Below, piece by piece: positions 1-8,047 of a DNA stretch of 50,690 nucleotides. The translations under genes and the position numbers were made by a program. Origin of the DNA: CAZUNB01 sp044227985 (GTDB lineage: Bacteria > Patescibacteriota > Saccharimonadia > Saccharimonadales > JAGPDM01); NCBI GenBank assembly GCA_044227985.1, contig JBGAVT010000005.1, positions 1-50,690 on the forward strand, given 5' to 3'. The first letter of the stretch is position 1. Each line of letters begins with the position of its first letter. The notes under the pieces were generated by a model, which saw only the letters and a program-made list of their open reading frames with translations, did no database searches and was not told where the DNA came from.

Positions 1-838
1 CAAAGTTTCCAATAACTTCCGCAAGCCTGCTCTCAAAGCCCCTAAAACCGTGCGAGGCACCGTCTATGACGGCAATTTGCGTATTCTCGTTCTTGATTCT
101 CTCAACACGTCCTAACCATTCGTCCATTGTGCCGTCAATTTCGGTAATGCCGATGTCGGCTGTTCCGTAAGGAATAAGCATTGGCAAACTTACTTTGCCA
201 AGTAATGCGCCACCCTCACGCTCGCCATAAATATCTGCCGAACTGCCAGCCTCGCAAATAGTTGGGTAAGTTTGTGCTGAAATAGGTGTTTTATCTAGCC
301 AACACTCCGCACTCACTAATTCTTGACCTTTGCTCTCGGCAATAAGTTGTTTTGCCTTTGCCAAATACTCTTGATGTTTCGAGTCGGTATTTGCCCAGCC
401 AGCCATATCAGTCGGGGCTAGTAAAACAACTTTTTCAACGCCAGTAATGTCCTGCGTTAGCACAAAGTTCACAACTTTGGTGCAACCGAGTGAGTGTCCT
501 TGCAGAATAAAGCGAGTTTTGCCGAGTGTTTTCAGACAATTTATTGCGCCTTGTATGTCGTGGACACTTTCCTCAAAAATCTCAAAACAACTACCAGCGT
601 GTTTCCAACCGTCATTTTGCCGAAAATCACTGATAATGCCACGCCCTCTGCTGTCTATGGTAAAAAGTGAAATGCCTTTTTGCTTATACATCTCACGCAA
701 ATTGTCCAAAAAGTAGTTTTCATAGCCGTTGCCAGACATACCGTGCAAATGAACAACGGCAATATCGCTGTTTTCGTTATTGAGCCAGCCTTGCAGTTCT
801 ACATTATCTGTGGCGTTGAAACGGACAAAATCAAGCAT
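1..838 (-). CDS. Alpha/beta hydrolase, 3' end cut by window edge
   Basis: This reading frame is open from an ATG at 838 to the window edge (about 279 residues), so only the extreme C-terminus is missing. It shows an alpha/beta-hydrolase order: HLHGMSG (oxyanion region) near residue 32, the nucleophile elbow GHSLG near residue 115, an APTDMAGW stretch, and SHGF near the end with the probable catalytic histidine. No signal peptide or membrane segment is seen, so a cytoplasmic esterase/lipase-like enzyme is likely; substrate unknown. The start overlaps the stop of the upstream SGNH hydrolase by 8 bases (ATGCTTGA), which implies translational coupling. The frame was translated by hand and has no internal stop. 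Confidence 0.8.
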   Translation of the reverse strand, partial: MLDFVRFNATDNVELQGWLNNENSDIAVVHLHGMSGNGYENYFLDNLREMYKQKGISLFTIDSRGRGIISDFRQNDGWKHAGSCFEIFEESVHDIQGAINCLKTLGKTRFILQGHSLGCTKVVNFVLTQDITGVEKVVLLAPTDMAGWANTDSKHQEYLAKAKQLIAESKGQELVSAECWLDKTPISAQTYPTICEAGSSADIYGEREGGALLGKVSLPMLIPYGTADIGITEIDGTMDEWLGRVERIKNENTQIAVIDGASHGFRGFESRLAEVIGNF

Positions 839-1481
839 GTTGTATTAACTCCGCCAGTGGTTGTGCTAATGTTAGATGTGATTGCTCGTCAAAATGTATA
901 CCGTCAAGTCCGGCCTTTGCGACCGTGCTCGCATCAAAGAATAGCGAGCCAGTTTCACTGGCTACCCTTTGTATTTCAGTTGCCAGTTGTTTTGATTTTT
1001 CGGCAGACTGTTTATCGTATGTATCGTGATAGTATTCGTCAAATTTCGGAGCACTATCGTTTACATAAATTGGGCTTACTAATAAAATCTTTGTTTCTTG
1101 GGAAGTTTCTCGGACTGCGTCAATAAACGGTTTTAGTGCGTCAGCAATTTCGGTAACTGGTCGTGAATACTGAACTTTTAGATCATTTGTGCCTAACATA
1201 ATAACGACAATATCAGTCGGCGAGTGGCTAGTAAGGCAAGGTACAAAATATGTAAGTCCGTTGCGGGATGGCTTGTTGGGGTTGTAGTGTTCTAGGTCAG
1301 TTGTGCGTCCACCCAAGCCCTCCTCAATAACATAGTAGTTGTTACCCAAAAGTTCTTGTAGTTTCCCAGTCCAGCGAACATTTACAGGGTATCTGCTTCC
1401 TGTGTTTTTATCGTCATTTTGACCCCAAGTATTACTGTCGCCATAACATAAAACTACTTTTGCTTGTGGGTTCGTATTCAT
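831..1481 (-). CDS. SGNH/GDSL-type esterase
   Basis: A 216-residue protein with the SGNH-hydrolase blocks in order: GDSNTWG near residue 15 (block I, nucleophile serine), GTNDLK near residue 97 (block III), and DGIHFD near residue 194 (block V, Asp and His). Length and blocks fit the small arylesterase/acyltransferase group of GDSL enzymes. There is no signal peptide. It forms a two-gene unit with the downstream alpha/beta hydrolase (8-base overlap). A TATAAT box lies 6 bases before the ATG. Both hydrolases sit beside a GC-rich hairpin cluster, which hints at acquisition by transfer; this is an inference. Confidence 0.85.
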   Translation of the reverse strand: MNTNPQAKVVLCYGDSNTWGQNDDKNTGSRYPVNVRWTGKLQELLGNNYYVIEEGLGGRTTDLEHYNPNKPSRNGLTYFVPCLTSHSPTDIVVIMLGTNDLKVQYSRPVTEIADALKPFIDAVRETSQETKILLVSPIYVNDSAPKFDEYYHDTYDKQSAEKSKQLATEIQRVASETGSLFFDASTVAKAGLDGIHFDEQSHLTLAQPLAELIQHA

Positions 1482-1487
1482 ACGCTA

Positions 1488-1493
1488 ATTATA
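1488..1493 (-). promoter_or_regulatory. -10 box of the SGNH hydrolase gene
   Basis: TATAAT on the minus strand, preceded by TGT (extended -10), ends 6 bases before the ATG at 1481. Transcription would start at or next to the start codon, giving a leaderless mRNA. The upstream TA overlaps the first hairpin arm of the inverted-repeat cluster. Confidence 0.6.
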
Positions 1494-1692
1494 ACAGATT
1501 TTCATCTGTTTACGCTCCGCTTGCGGAGCGTGTCGGTGTGCCGACCGAGCCACGCCGCCTCTGCCGCTTACGGCAGGCGCACCACCAGAAAAGCCTTTTC
1601 CACTCAAAAAGAAAAAATCGGCGGGGGAAATCTCAAAAAATGCAAAGGCTTTTTCTGGCGGGGCGCGTTCCAGCTTTGCTGGAACAGGCGGC
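1493..1692. repeat. GC-rich cluster of inverted repeats in a gene-free stretch
   Basis: The 366-base gene-free stretch 1482-1847 is dominated by perfect or near-perfect palindromes: arms 1493-1499/1504-1510 (loop TTTC), 1513-1520/1523-1530, 1532-1536/1541-1545, 1561-1566/1571-1576 and 1667-1674/1678-1685. A larger pair, 1585-1598 with 1644-1658 (one bulge), encloses an A-rich centre, and 1554-1560 pairs with 1686-1692, so the whole could fold as a branched structure. Forward frames across it are open, but they encode low-complexity arginine-rich peptides and are rejected as genes. The remainder to 1847 is AT-rich with nothing recognisable. Confidence 0.7.
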
Positions 1693-1847
1693 GGGGCTTG
1701 CCTCGTTCAGCATTTTTCCTCAAAATAGGTTCTAGCGGAGTTGTAAAACCTCACCAACACATAATGTTAACTTTACATTAATTTTTTATTTTACTGTGTC
1801 CACTATTCTTAAAAATTCACTAGCTCTAAATGTCTATAGATAAAAAT

Positions 1848-2275
1848 TTAATTGTATTGAGCTAGTTCCAATATAATTCCTTCAGGCCCATGGAAGTAGC
1901 ATAATTTCTTATTCTTGCCATATTTATGTACGGTGCTAAAAAATTCAATACCTGCTAGCTGTAGTTTACTGTAAATTTGTTCAATGTCTGAAACTCGCAA
2001 GGCTAAATGCCTTAAACCAAGGTCGTTAGCATTATTAGAGTGGAGTGGTCTGCCTGTCGGATTCCGATAAGAAATCAACTCTAGTTTAGTTTCACTCTCA
2101 GCTAAACCTAATCGGATATATTCTGCCGACACACCAATAAGACCAACTACCCTTCCAATCGATTCACCGATTATATGATTATCGCGATTCAGGACTTTAA
2201 AGCCCAACATTTCCACAAAAAATTTTCTGCTGAGATGATATCTTCTACGACAATATTAATATGATCAATTACCAA
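1848..2275 (-). pseudogene. Glyoxalase/VOC-family protein, frameshifted near its start
   Basis: The main frame (from GTG at 2216, 122 residues) lacks the first beta strand of a VOC domain. That strand is present upstream in another frame, from a TTG at 2273-2275: residues LVIDHINIVVEDIISAEN, then a run of six T (minus strand; 2217-2222). Adding one T would join it to VEMLGFKVL. Across the two frames the four expected metal-ligand positions are all present: His in IDHI, Glu in KLELIS, His in LRHLAL, Glu in ILELAQ. This is either a one-base deletion, a sequencing or assembly error in a homopolymer, or slippage-dependent expression. Substrate unknown. Confidence 0.75.
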
Positions 2276-2325
2276 ACACCCTAACAAAAATATATATTTT
2301 TTTAGGTAGAGAGAAAACTATCAAC

Positions 2326-4074
2326 TTATTTTGGAAGCTGCTTGTCGCTTTTGACTGACCAGTCTTGAACATTTCGATATCGACTAGAAATTGTGCCGAT
2401 TGTCTGATCCTCAACCATCGTTACACCAGGCTTGGAAACATACAATAATGATTGTTGAAATAGAGGAATCGCTGGTGCATCAACAAGCCATTGTTTCTGA
2501 AAAGCTGCATACTTGGCTTTGCGTAATTCAAGATCTTGACGAGTTCTTCCAGCTTCAAGCGATTCATCAACTCGCTTATTGCTGTAATTAGAAATGTTAA
2601 TTCCTTTTTTACCGACTTGTGAGCTATGCCAAAATGCAAATTGATCAGGATCAGCCCCAATTTCAAGCCCGTAGAGCAAAGTATCAAATTCTCGAGGAAT
2701 AATAATCTTTTGTTGTAGCTGACTAGAGTCGAGAGCTCTGACACTAGCACTGACACCTATTTCTTGCCATTGTTCCTGTAGTTCTTTAGCAAAATCTACC
2801 AAAATAGTATCTTTTTGGGTGAATATTACTGGTTCGAGCTTCTGACCATCTTTTTCCATGATTCCATTGGTATTTTTTTCCCAACCCGCTTGCTTGAGTG
2901 TATCTAATGCTTTTTCTTGTTGTGCGTACATTGGCTTATTAGCGACATAGCCAAGCTGTTCGCTTATGAGTGGTCCATCTATTTTTCTAAATGGTGCAGA
3001 TGTCTTTTGTTTGATTTCGGCTGGATCAGAAGCCTCTGTCAAGGCAGTTCGAACTTGTACATCGTCATATGGTGCTTTTGTAGTATTAAAAAATAAAAAA
3101 ATACTAGTATATTGTCTTAGGTTTCTAGTAATTACATCTTCTTTTTCAAATTTTTTGTAAGATTTCGGGTCAATATTTGATGCAGCAGTAAGCTGACCAT
3201 TACTAAAAGCTTTTTGAAGTTCATTTTTTGTTTTATAGCCAAGCAGTACAAAACGATCGAGCAAAGGCCTCTTTTTGAAATAATTCTTATTTGATTCGAG
3301 TTGGAGTTGCTGACCACCATTGCCCAGAGCAGCAAACCGAAATGGTCCAGTACCTACTGGGTGTTGATTAAAACTGGCAGTGCGTAAGTCAGATGGCTTA
3401 ACATCCTTCAAAATATGCTCAGGTAGTATTCCAGTAGTTAACGAATAAATAAACGGTGGGAAAGAGTTCGGCAGTGTGAATACCACTGTCGTATCATTTA
3501 CTGCTTTGCTAGTAACACCCTTCCAACTACTGAAAAGAGGAGAATCAACGTTCTCATCGGCAACCTGAGTGAATGTGTAGACAACGTCGCGGGCAGTTAA
3601 CGGCTTATCATCGTGCCAGTAGACGTCATCTCGAAGTTTGACTGTGTATTCAGTTCCCTCGTCATTCACTCTGATAGAAGATGCAACCTCAGGAACTAAT
3701 TCACCGTTTTTATCATATTGAAGCAGTCCATTAAAAATAAGCCCAACAGCAGAACGACTAGCTTCATTACTAGCAAATATTGGATTTATATTATCGACTC
3801 GGCCAATAACCCCCTCTTGATATACTCCACCGCGCGCAGGCTTTTCAACAAAAAATACTGAACGATTAAAACTGAACTGCGCCAGTAGTCCGATGATAAG
3901 TATAAGGACCAAACTGAGCCATCCAACAAAAAAACGTCGAACGGATTTCAACTTATGCCAAGGCTCTACAATATGATCACTAAACCATTGTTGAATTTCA
4001 CTAAGCTGAAAGCCGTTTTTAAGTCGCTGTTTGATGAAACGACGGACTTTAAATTTTTGGTAACTTGATAACAT
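2326..4074 (-). CDS. ABC-transporter substrate-binding protein, family 5 (peptide/nickel type), membrane-anchored
   Basis: A 582-residue solute-binding protein of the OppA/DppA group (SBP_bac_5). Typical motifs are IGRVDNINPIF, YDKNGELVPEVA, LRDDVYWHDDKPLTARDV and HPVGTGPFRF. Instead of a lipoprotein signal it begins with about 48 basic cytoplasmic residues followed by one membrane segment (about 49-66), so it is probably an uncleaved signal-anchor protein facing outward. It follows SecG by 3 bases and is likely co-transcribed with it. No permease or ATPase genes are in the window, so its transport partner is unknown; it may bind imported oligopeptides, as expected for a nutrient-scavenging cell. 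Confidence 0.88.
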   Translation of the reverse strand: MLSSYQKFKVRRFIKQRLKNGFQLSEIQQWFSDHIVEPWHKLKSVRRFFVGWLSLVLILIIGLLAQFSFNRSVFFVEKPARGGVYQEGVIGRVDNINPIFASNEASRSAVGLIFNGLLQYDKNGELVPEVASSIRVNDEGTEYTVKLRDDVYWHDDKPLTARDVVYTFTQVADENVDSPLFSSWKGVTSKAVNDTTVVFTLPNSFPPFIYSLTTGILPEHILKDVKPSDLRTASFNQHPVGTGPFRFAALGNGGQQLQLESNKNYFKKRPLLDRFVLLGYKTKNELQKAFSNGQLTAASNIDPKSYKKFEKEDVITRNLRQYTSIFLFFNTTKAPYDDVQVRTALTEASDPAEIKQKTSAPFRKIDGPLISEQLGYVANKPMYAQQEKALDTLKQAGWEKNTNGIMEKDGQKLEPVIFTQKDTILVDFAKELQEQWQEIGVSASVRALDSSQLQQKIIIPREFDTLLYGLEIGADPDQFAFWHSSQVGKKGINISNYSNKRVDESLEAGRTRQDLELRKAKYAAFQKQWLVDAPAIPLFQQSLLYVSKPGVTMVEDQTIGTISSRYRNVQDWSVKSDKQLPK

Positions 4075-4077
4075 AAC

Positions 4078-4296
4078 TTATCGGACGAATAGGACCAACA
4101 ATAGGCTTGTGGCAAACACAACTGCCAAGACAATAGTAATCTGATGTATTGATTTATCAACACCGCGACGTGAGGCGTGAATTTCACCTGATCCACCGAA
4201 ACCAGCACCAAGACTAGCACCCCTAGTTTGTATCAAAATAAAAATTATCAATAAAATAGCACTGACTACACTTGTTACTTCTAGGATTTGCTGCAT
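4078..4296 (-). CDS. secG: Preprotein translocase subunit SecG
   Basis: A 72-residue protein with two membrane helices (about 6-24 and 50-71) around a short loop containing the SecG-like sequence QTRGASLGAGFGGSG. SecG assists SecYE in protein export at the inner membrane. The ATG at 4296 is preceded by AGGAGA at close spacing, a clear Shine-Dalgarno site, unlike most genes in this window. It is followed after 3 bases by the anchored substrate-binding protein, so the two probably form one transcript. Confidence 0.9.
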   Translation of the reverse strand: MQQILEVTSVVSAILLIIFILIQTRGASLGAGFGGSGEIHASRRGVDKSIHQITIVLAVVFATSLLLVLFVR

Positions 4297-4358
4297 ATAT
4301 CTCCTGATGGAATGATTATCACGGGTTATTTTAATTGTTGTTCTGTGACAACTCAGTT

Positions 4359-4724
4359 TTACTCATCTGAGTTATCAATGAACAAACTCACTATATAGTT
4401 TACCACTCCGATGACAATAGCTGCAAGCAAGGCCGCACCAAATGAACTAATTTCTAAGTCTGAATAGAATACACCAGTAAGGTAGACGACCAGACCATTT
4501 ACAACTAACATAAATAAGCCAAGCGTTACCATAATTGCCGGTAAGCTAAAAATAATGATGATCGGTTTTAGCGTTGCATTAATAATTGAGAATATTAGAC
4601 TGGCAAAAAAGAGAGTCCACAGTGAATGGTCGAAACTAACACCAGAGATAAAATAGGCTGCCGCCCAAAGCCCCAATGCATTAATAAACCATCTAATTAA
4701 GAATCGCCGAAAATCTTTTTTCAT
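4359..4724 (-). CDS. Small four-helix membrane protein (phage holin family 4 / PF04020-like)
   Basis: A 121-residue protein with about four hydrophobic segments. The order 'FINALGLWAAAYFI', 'INATLKPII', 'LPAIMVTLGLF', and a final 'VVNYIVSLFI' segment fits the widespread PF04020 membrane family (formerly DUF360). The 'holin' name is historical; no lysis function has been shown for the chromosomal members. It starts 10 bases after the stop of the aminopeptidase P gene and is probably part of the same transcript. Function unknown. Confidence 0.75.
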   Translation of the reverse strand: MKKDFRRFLIRWFINALGLWAAAYFISGVSFDHSLWTLFFASLIFSIINATLKPIIIIFSLPAIMVTLGLFMLVVNGLVVYLTGVFYSDLEISSFGAALLAAIVIGVVNYIVSLFIDNSDE

Positions 4725-4734
4725 AGTTGGTACT

Positions 4735-5952
4735 CTAATCCCATCCTAGTCGGCTTGGCAAGCTTGCTGTTAATATTTCTGGTAATCCATCGGTGATACG
4801 AAGCATATCTTCGAGCCGCACGCCTATTTTTTCTTCTGGAATATAGATTCCTGGTTCAACCGTTACCACCATATTTGGTTGAAGCTTGTTACTGCGCGGC
4901 CCAACATCATGAACTTCTAGTCCGAGGTGATGACTAACAGCATGTGGGTAGTATTTGCGCAAATTATTACCATCACTTTTTAGACCGAGTTTTGTCAAAG
5001 CTTCTCGTGTCAACTCTTCAGTAATTTTCTCGATATCTTGGAGCGAGTTCTCGATTGTGAAGTGGTTAATGATGTCAGTATGTATACTTAAAACCGCTTC
5101 AAAAACTTCCTTCTGCCGTTTTGTTGGTTTACCTCGTGGAATTGTTCGAGTTATATCGGCGGCATATTGGCTGAACTGTGTAGCAGCATCAACCAAGACC
5201 AATTGGTTATCAGTTAAGTCGAAGCTGTCGGTATGATGAATCGTAGCCGCGTTTGCCCCACATCCAACAATCGTTGTGTAGGCAGGTTGCTCTCCACCAT
5301 TGAGGATGCATTGGTAGTCAAAAAATTGCGCGACCTGTCTTTCGCTATTAAGGCTTTGTATCTTTTCTGGTAATGCCAGAAAAGCTTGCATACTAATGTC
5401 GGCCGCCCTTTGAAGCGCCTGAATCTCTTCAGGCTTTTTGATACCACGGATTTTCTTAAAAATACCAGAGGAACTTTTTAGTGATATGGTCGGTTTATCA
5501 CGTCGTAGTCGATGCGCCAATCGACGTAACGATGGATTTTCAATCATTTCAGCTTCTGGTGTTGGTGCGGTGATATAAAGAGTATCGTAGGTTTCGAGTA
5601 TCTGCGAATAAGTGTGGGCCGCGTCTCCGCTTGAAATAACATGTTCGATACCACTGGTCTGTTGTATATCCTTGATACTGTTCTGGCCATTCCACTGGGC
5701 TGTAAACTCACTTCGGGGAGTAATGATTAAAATTGACTGTGGCGAACCATCTTTTTTCTTACCTAGGTAAAGTACTGCACCTGGCTCGTTTGGTAAGCCT
5801 GTCAAGTAATAAAAATTTGGTTCTTGCCAAAACGGAAAGGCTACATCACCGCGACCTTGTAGTTGGTCGTGCGAAGCGATAGCCGCCCAACTCCCATCAG
5901 GTAGCGCATTAATAAACTCTATTCGGTTGGCTTTATAAAATGTTTTTTTCAT
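4735..5952 (-). CDS. pepP: Xaa-Pro aminopeptidase (aminopeptidase P, M24B)
   Basis: A 405-residue peptidase with an N-terminal AMP_N domain (PFWQEPNFYYLTGL) and a C-terminal creatinase/M24 fold. The five dimetal ligands are visible: Asp in VLVDAATQ, Asp in YAADITRT, His in HHLGLEVHD, Glu in VTVEPGIY and Glu in VRLEDMLR. It removes the N-terminal residue from Xaa-Pro peptides and would help recycle scavenged peptides. The start was set at the ATG at 5952, because the longer open frame to 6063 runs back into uvrC. A TATAAT at 5983-5988 lies about 30 bases upstream, so this gene has a true leader, with a weak purine-rich site before the ATG. Confidence 0.88.
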   Translation of the reverse strand: MKKTFYKANRIEFINALPDGSWAAIASHDQLQGRGDVAFPFWQEPNFYYLTGLPNEPGAVLYLGKKKDGSPQSILIITPRSEFTAQWNGQNSIKDIQQTSGIEHVISSGDAAHTYSQILETYDTLYITAPTPEAEMIENPSLRRLAHRLRRDKPTISLKSSSGIFKKIRGIKKPEEIQALQRAADISMQAFLALPEKIQSLNSERQVAQFFDYQCILNGGEQPAYTTIVGCGANAATIHHTDSFDLTDNQLVLVDAATQFSQYAADITRTIPRGKPTKRQKEVFEAVLSIHTDIINHFTIENSLQDIEKITEELTREALTKLGLKSDGNNLRKYYPHAVSHHLGLEVHDVGPRSNKLQPNMVVTVEPGIYIPEEKIGVRLEDMLRITDGLPEILTASLPSRLGWD

Positions 5953-5995
5953 TATTTCTTTAACTGTTTTAGCTAGACGGATATTATAGCATGGA

Positions 5996-7441
5996 CTAGC
6001 GTAGATACTGCGATATTGTCTTAGCTCTTTTGATACCAACAACCTGACTGATTTCTTCATCACTAGCTTTTAAAATTCCGCCAAGACTTCCAAAACTTTT
6101 GATTAATTTTTTCCGAGTAGCTGGGCCAACACCGGGGATTTCGTCAAGTCGGCTAGCGGTTTGGTTTTTACGTTTGAGGCTTGTGTGATAACTAACCGCA
6201 AAACGATGACTTTCATCACGGATTCTTATTAATAATTTCAGTGCGTGCGAACGATTTTTGTCGAGCTGGATTTCGTCAAATTCTAGCTGACTTGTTGCTT
6301 GGTTACCATGGGCGAGAATTATTGTTTCGTACCTTTTCGCTAACCCAATAGCCGGAATTGAAACTTCTAGCTCTCTTAAGGCGTTAAGCGCAGCATGTAG
6401 CTGCCCCTTTCCACCGTCAATCAGTAGTAATTCAGGATCTCGCCACTTGTCTCGATTCTTTTTAGAAAAGCGCCGCGATATTACTTCATGCATATGAGCA
6501 AAGTCATCATTACCAAGAATCCTCATCTTGAATTTTCGATATTGTCCTTTATCGCTAACACCATTTGTAAACACAACCATACTTGCCACGTTATTTGTGC
6601 CTGACTGATGGCTGATATCATATCCTTCAATCCTAAGCGGCAATTTATTAATCCCAGCAATTGCTTGGAGCTCGCTAAGCGCACTGTCATTTTGACTATC
6701 AAATAACTCTTTGTCGCCGAATATAATTTGTTTATGAAGATTTTCTAAACCTTGTAACTGATCTCTTAGTCGAGCGGCATGCTCATAATTTTTCTGATTT
6801 GCAGCCAACTTCATCGATCGTCGCAGTCCAGCTTCTAAACGATTTCGATTTCCTAGTAGATATTCACTAAGATAGCGTAAATTTTGTCGATAATCGCTCA
6901 AGCTTGTCATGCCAGCTTCAACGCCTGGACTTAATCCAATATCACTATACAGCCTCGAACTGCGAGCACCCGATTTTTTTGGTTGTTTGTAGTCAAAAGG
7001 AAAAATTCGACGTAAATATTTTAGCGCCATTGTAATACTACCAACATAAGGACCGAAATAGTCTGCTTCATCATCAGCGGGCCTGCGGACAATCTCTATA
7101 ATGGGATGATCCGATTTAAAATCGATTCGGACATACTGGTAGTGCTTATCGTCACGTAGCAAGATATTGTAACGTGGCATATAGCGCTTGATCATTTCAC
7201 TCTCCAGGAACAAAGCCTGGATCTCGCTATCAACTTCAAGCCACGTCACGTCATCAATCTCACTAACTAATAGTTCAGTTTTCGGATCGCGGGCTCGACT
7301 CTGCTGAAAATATTGACGAACCCGATTGCGTAATACTGCCGCTTTACCAACATAGATAATTTCACCACTTGCACTTTTATGGAAATAGACTCCAGGTTTT
7401 TTAGGGAGGTTTTTTAGTTTTATCTCTAGTTTTTGATTCAT
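5996..7441 (-). CDS. uvrC: Excinuclease ABC subunit C, short form without cysteines
   Basis: UvrC makes both incisions in nucleotide excision repair. This 481-residue version has the GIY-YIG nuclease (GVY 17-19, YVG 30-32, Glu80), a UVR motif (about 205-240), the RNase H-like nuclease (Asp275, Asp342, His412) and two C-terminal HhH motifs. Family members are usually near 600 residues. The region that normally carries four cysteines for an iron-sulfur cluster (about 150-177 here) is present, but none of the four is cysteine, and the whole protein has no cysteine. The start is the ATG at 7441, which overlaps the upstream stop by 4 bases (ATGA); the longer frame is an overlap artefact. Confidence 0.92.
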   Translation of the reverse strand: MNQKLEIKLKNLPKKPGVYFHKSASGEIIYVGKAAVLRNRVRQYFQQSRARDPKTELLVSEIDDVTWLEVDSEIQALFLESEMIKRYMPRYNILLRDDKHYQYVRIDFKSDHPIIEIVRRPADDEADYFGPYVGSITMALKYLRRIFPFDYKQPKKSGARSSRLYSDIGLSPGVEAGMTSLSDYRQNLRYLSEYLLGNRNRLEAGLRRSMKLAANQKNYEHAARLRDQLQGLENLHKQIIFGDKELFDSQNDSALSELQAIAGINKLPLRIEGYDISHQSGTNNVASMVVFTNGVSDKGQYRKFKMRILGNDDFAHMHEVISRRFSKKNRDKWRDPELLLIDGGKGQLHAALNALRELEVSIPAIGLAKRYETIILAHGNQATSQLEFDEIQLDKNRSHALKLLIRIRDESHRFAVSYHTSLKRKNQTASRLDEIPGVGPATRKKLIKSFGSLGGILKASDEEISQVVGIKRAKTISQYLR

Positions 7442-7998
7442 AGCTTTGGTAGATTCAAACGATCCATACGTCTTCGTTGTCGCCAACGTCGACCGAACAA
7501 AGAATCGTACCATTCAGGTGGACCAAAATCCTCTACAAGTAGCGTATGCATTCCGACGCTGTTGGCACCTAAAATATCTTGCCAAAGTCTATCGCCAATC
7601 ATAATAGATTCCTCCGCCGGCGCTTCGATCGTTTCGAGTAGTCGGTTGTAATATGACTTCATCGGTTTGCGTGAAAAAAGTGTTGCGTTCATCGTAGCAT
7701 CTGCGTTTAACTCTTTCGCGATAGCTTGAATGCCGCTATTCATTCGATTGGTTGCAATAACTAAACGACGTATATTATTACTTTTTCGTGCATCGTGTAG
7801 GTATTCTATGTATTCGCGACTAACAGACTTATCATAAATTCCTGAGACCAAGGTGCCGTCGATATCAATTGCTATATTCCGGATGTTTCGCTTTGCTAGT
7901 ACTTTAAAGTCAATATCGCTCACTCTTGGTGCACGATAATTTGGCAACCAGTAGTTACGCCTCGTTTTGCTGTCATGTAAATGCTTCATAGTGCTCAT
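7438..7998 (-). CDS. HAD-family phosphatase, YqeG/IIIA type
   Basis: A 186-residue HAD hydrolase. DIDGT holds Asp45 and Asp47 (motif I), VIATN is motif II, SRKPM gives the motif III lysine, and MIGDRLWQDI is motif IV. The N-terminal LPNYRAPRVSDIDF followed by the HAD core matches the YqeG-like IIIA family, related to phosphatidylglycerophosphate phosphatases. It could act in phospholipid synthesis; the neighbouring lipid kinase is consistent with that but does not prove it. A TATAAT at 8008-8013 lies 9 bases before the ATG. An in-frame ATG at 7986-7988 is an alternative start. It overlaps uvrC by 4 bases. Confidence 0.8.
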   Translation of the reverse strand: MSTMKHLHDSKTRRNYWLPNYRAPRVSDIDFKVLAKRNIRNIAIDIDGTLVSGIYDKSVSREYIEYLHDARKSNNIRRLVIATNRMNSGIQAIAKELNADATMNATLFSRKPMKSYYNRLLETIEAPAEESIMIGDRLWQDILGANSVGMHTLLVEDFGPPEWYDSLFGRRWRQRRRMDRLNLPKL

Positions 7999-8007
7999 CT
8001 ATTATTT

Positions 8008-8013
8008 ATTATA
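8008..8013 (-). promoter_or_regulatory. -10 box of the HAD phosphatase gene
   Basis: TATAAT on the minus strand, 9 bases before the ATG at 7998, in the 49-base divergent spacer shared with the lipid kinase. It implies a leader of only a few bases. Confidence 0.5.
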
Positions 8014-8034
8014 CCGTTTTTTATCGTTTCGTTG

Positions 8035-8040
8035 TACTAT
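8035..8040 (+). promoter_or_regulatory. -10 box of the lipid kinase gene
   Basis: TACTAT ends 7 bases before the ATG at 8048. This favours 8048 over the in-frame ATG at 8039, which would lie inside the promoter. Confidence 0.5.
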
Positions 8041-8047
8041 GACTAGC

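Noticed and set aside
447..1126. Two plus-strand open frames near the left end (447-716 and 680-1126)
   Set aside because: They lie antisense to the alpha/beta hydrolase and the SGNH hydrolase, whose motifs are clear on the minus strand; their own translations show no domain.
1460..1781. Two overlapping plus-strand frames through the hairpin cluster
   Set aside because: The peptides are low-complexity and Arg/Gly/Ser-rich because of the GC-rich palindromes, and there is no ribosome site or motif.
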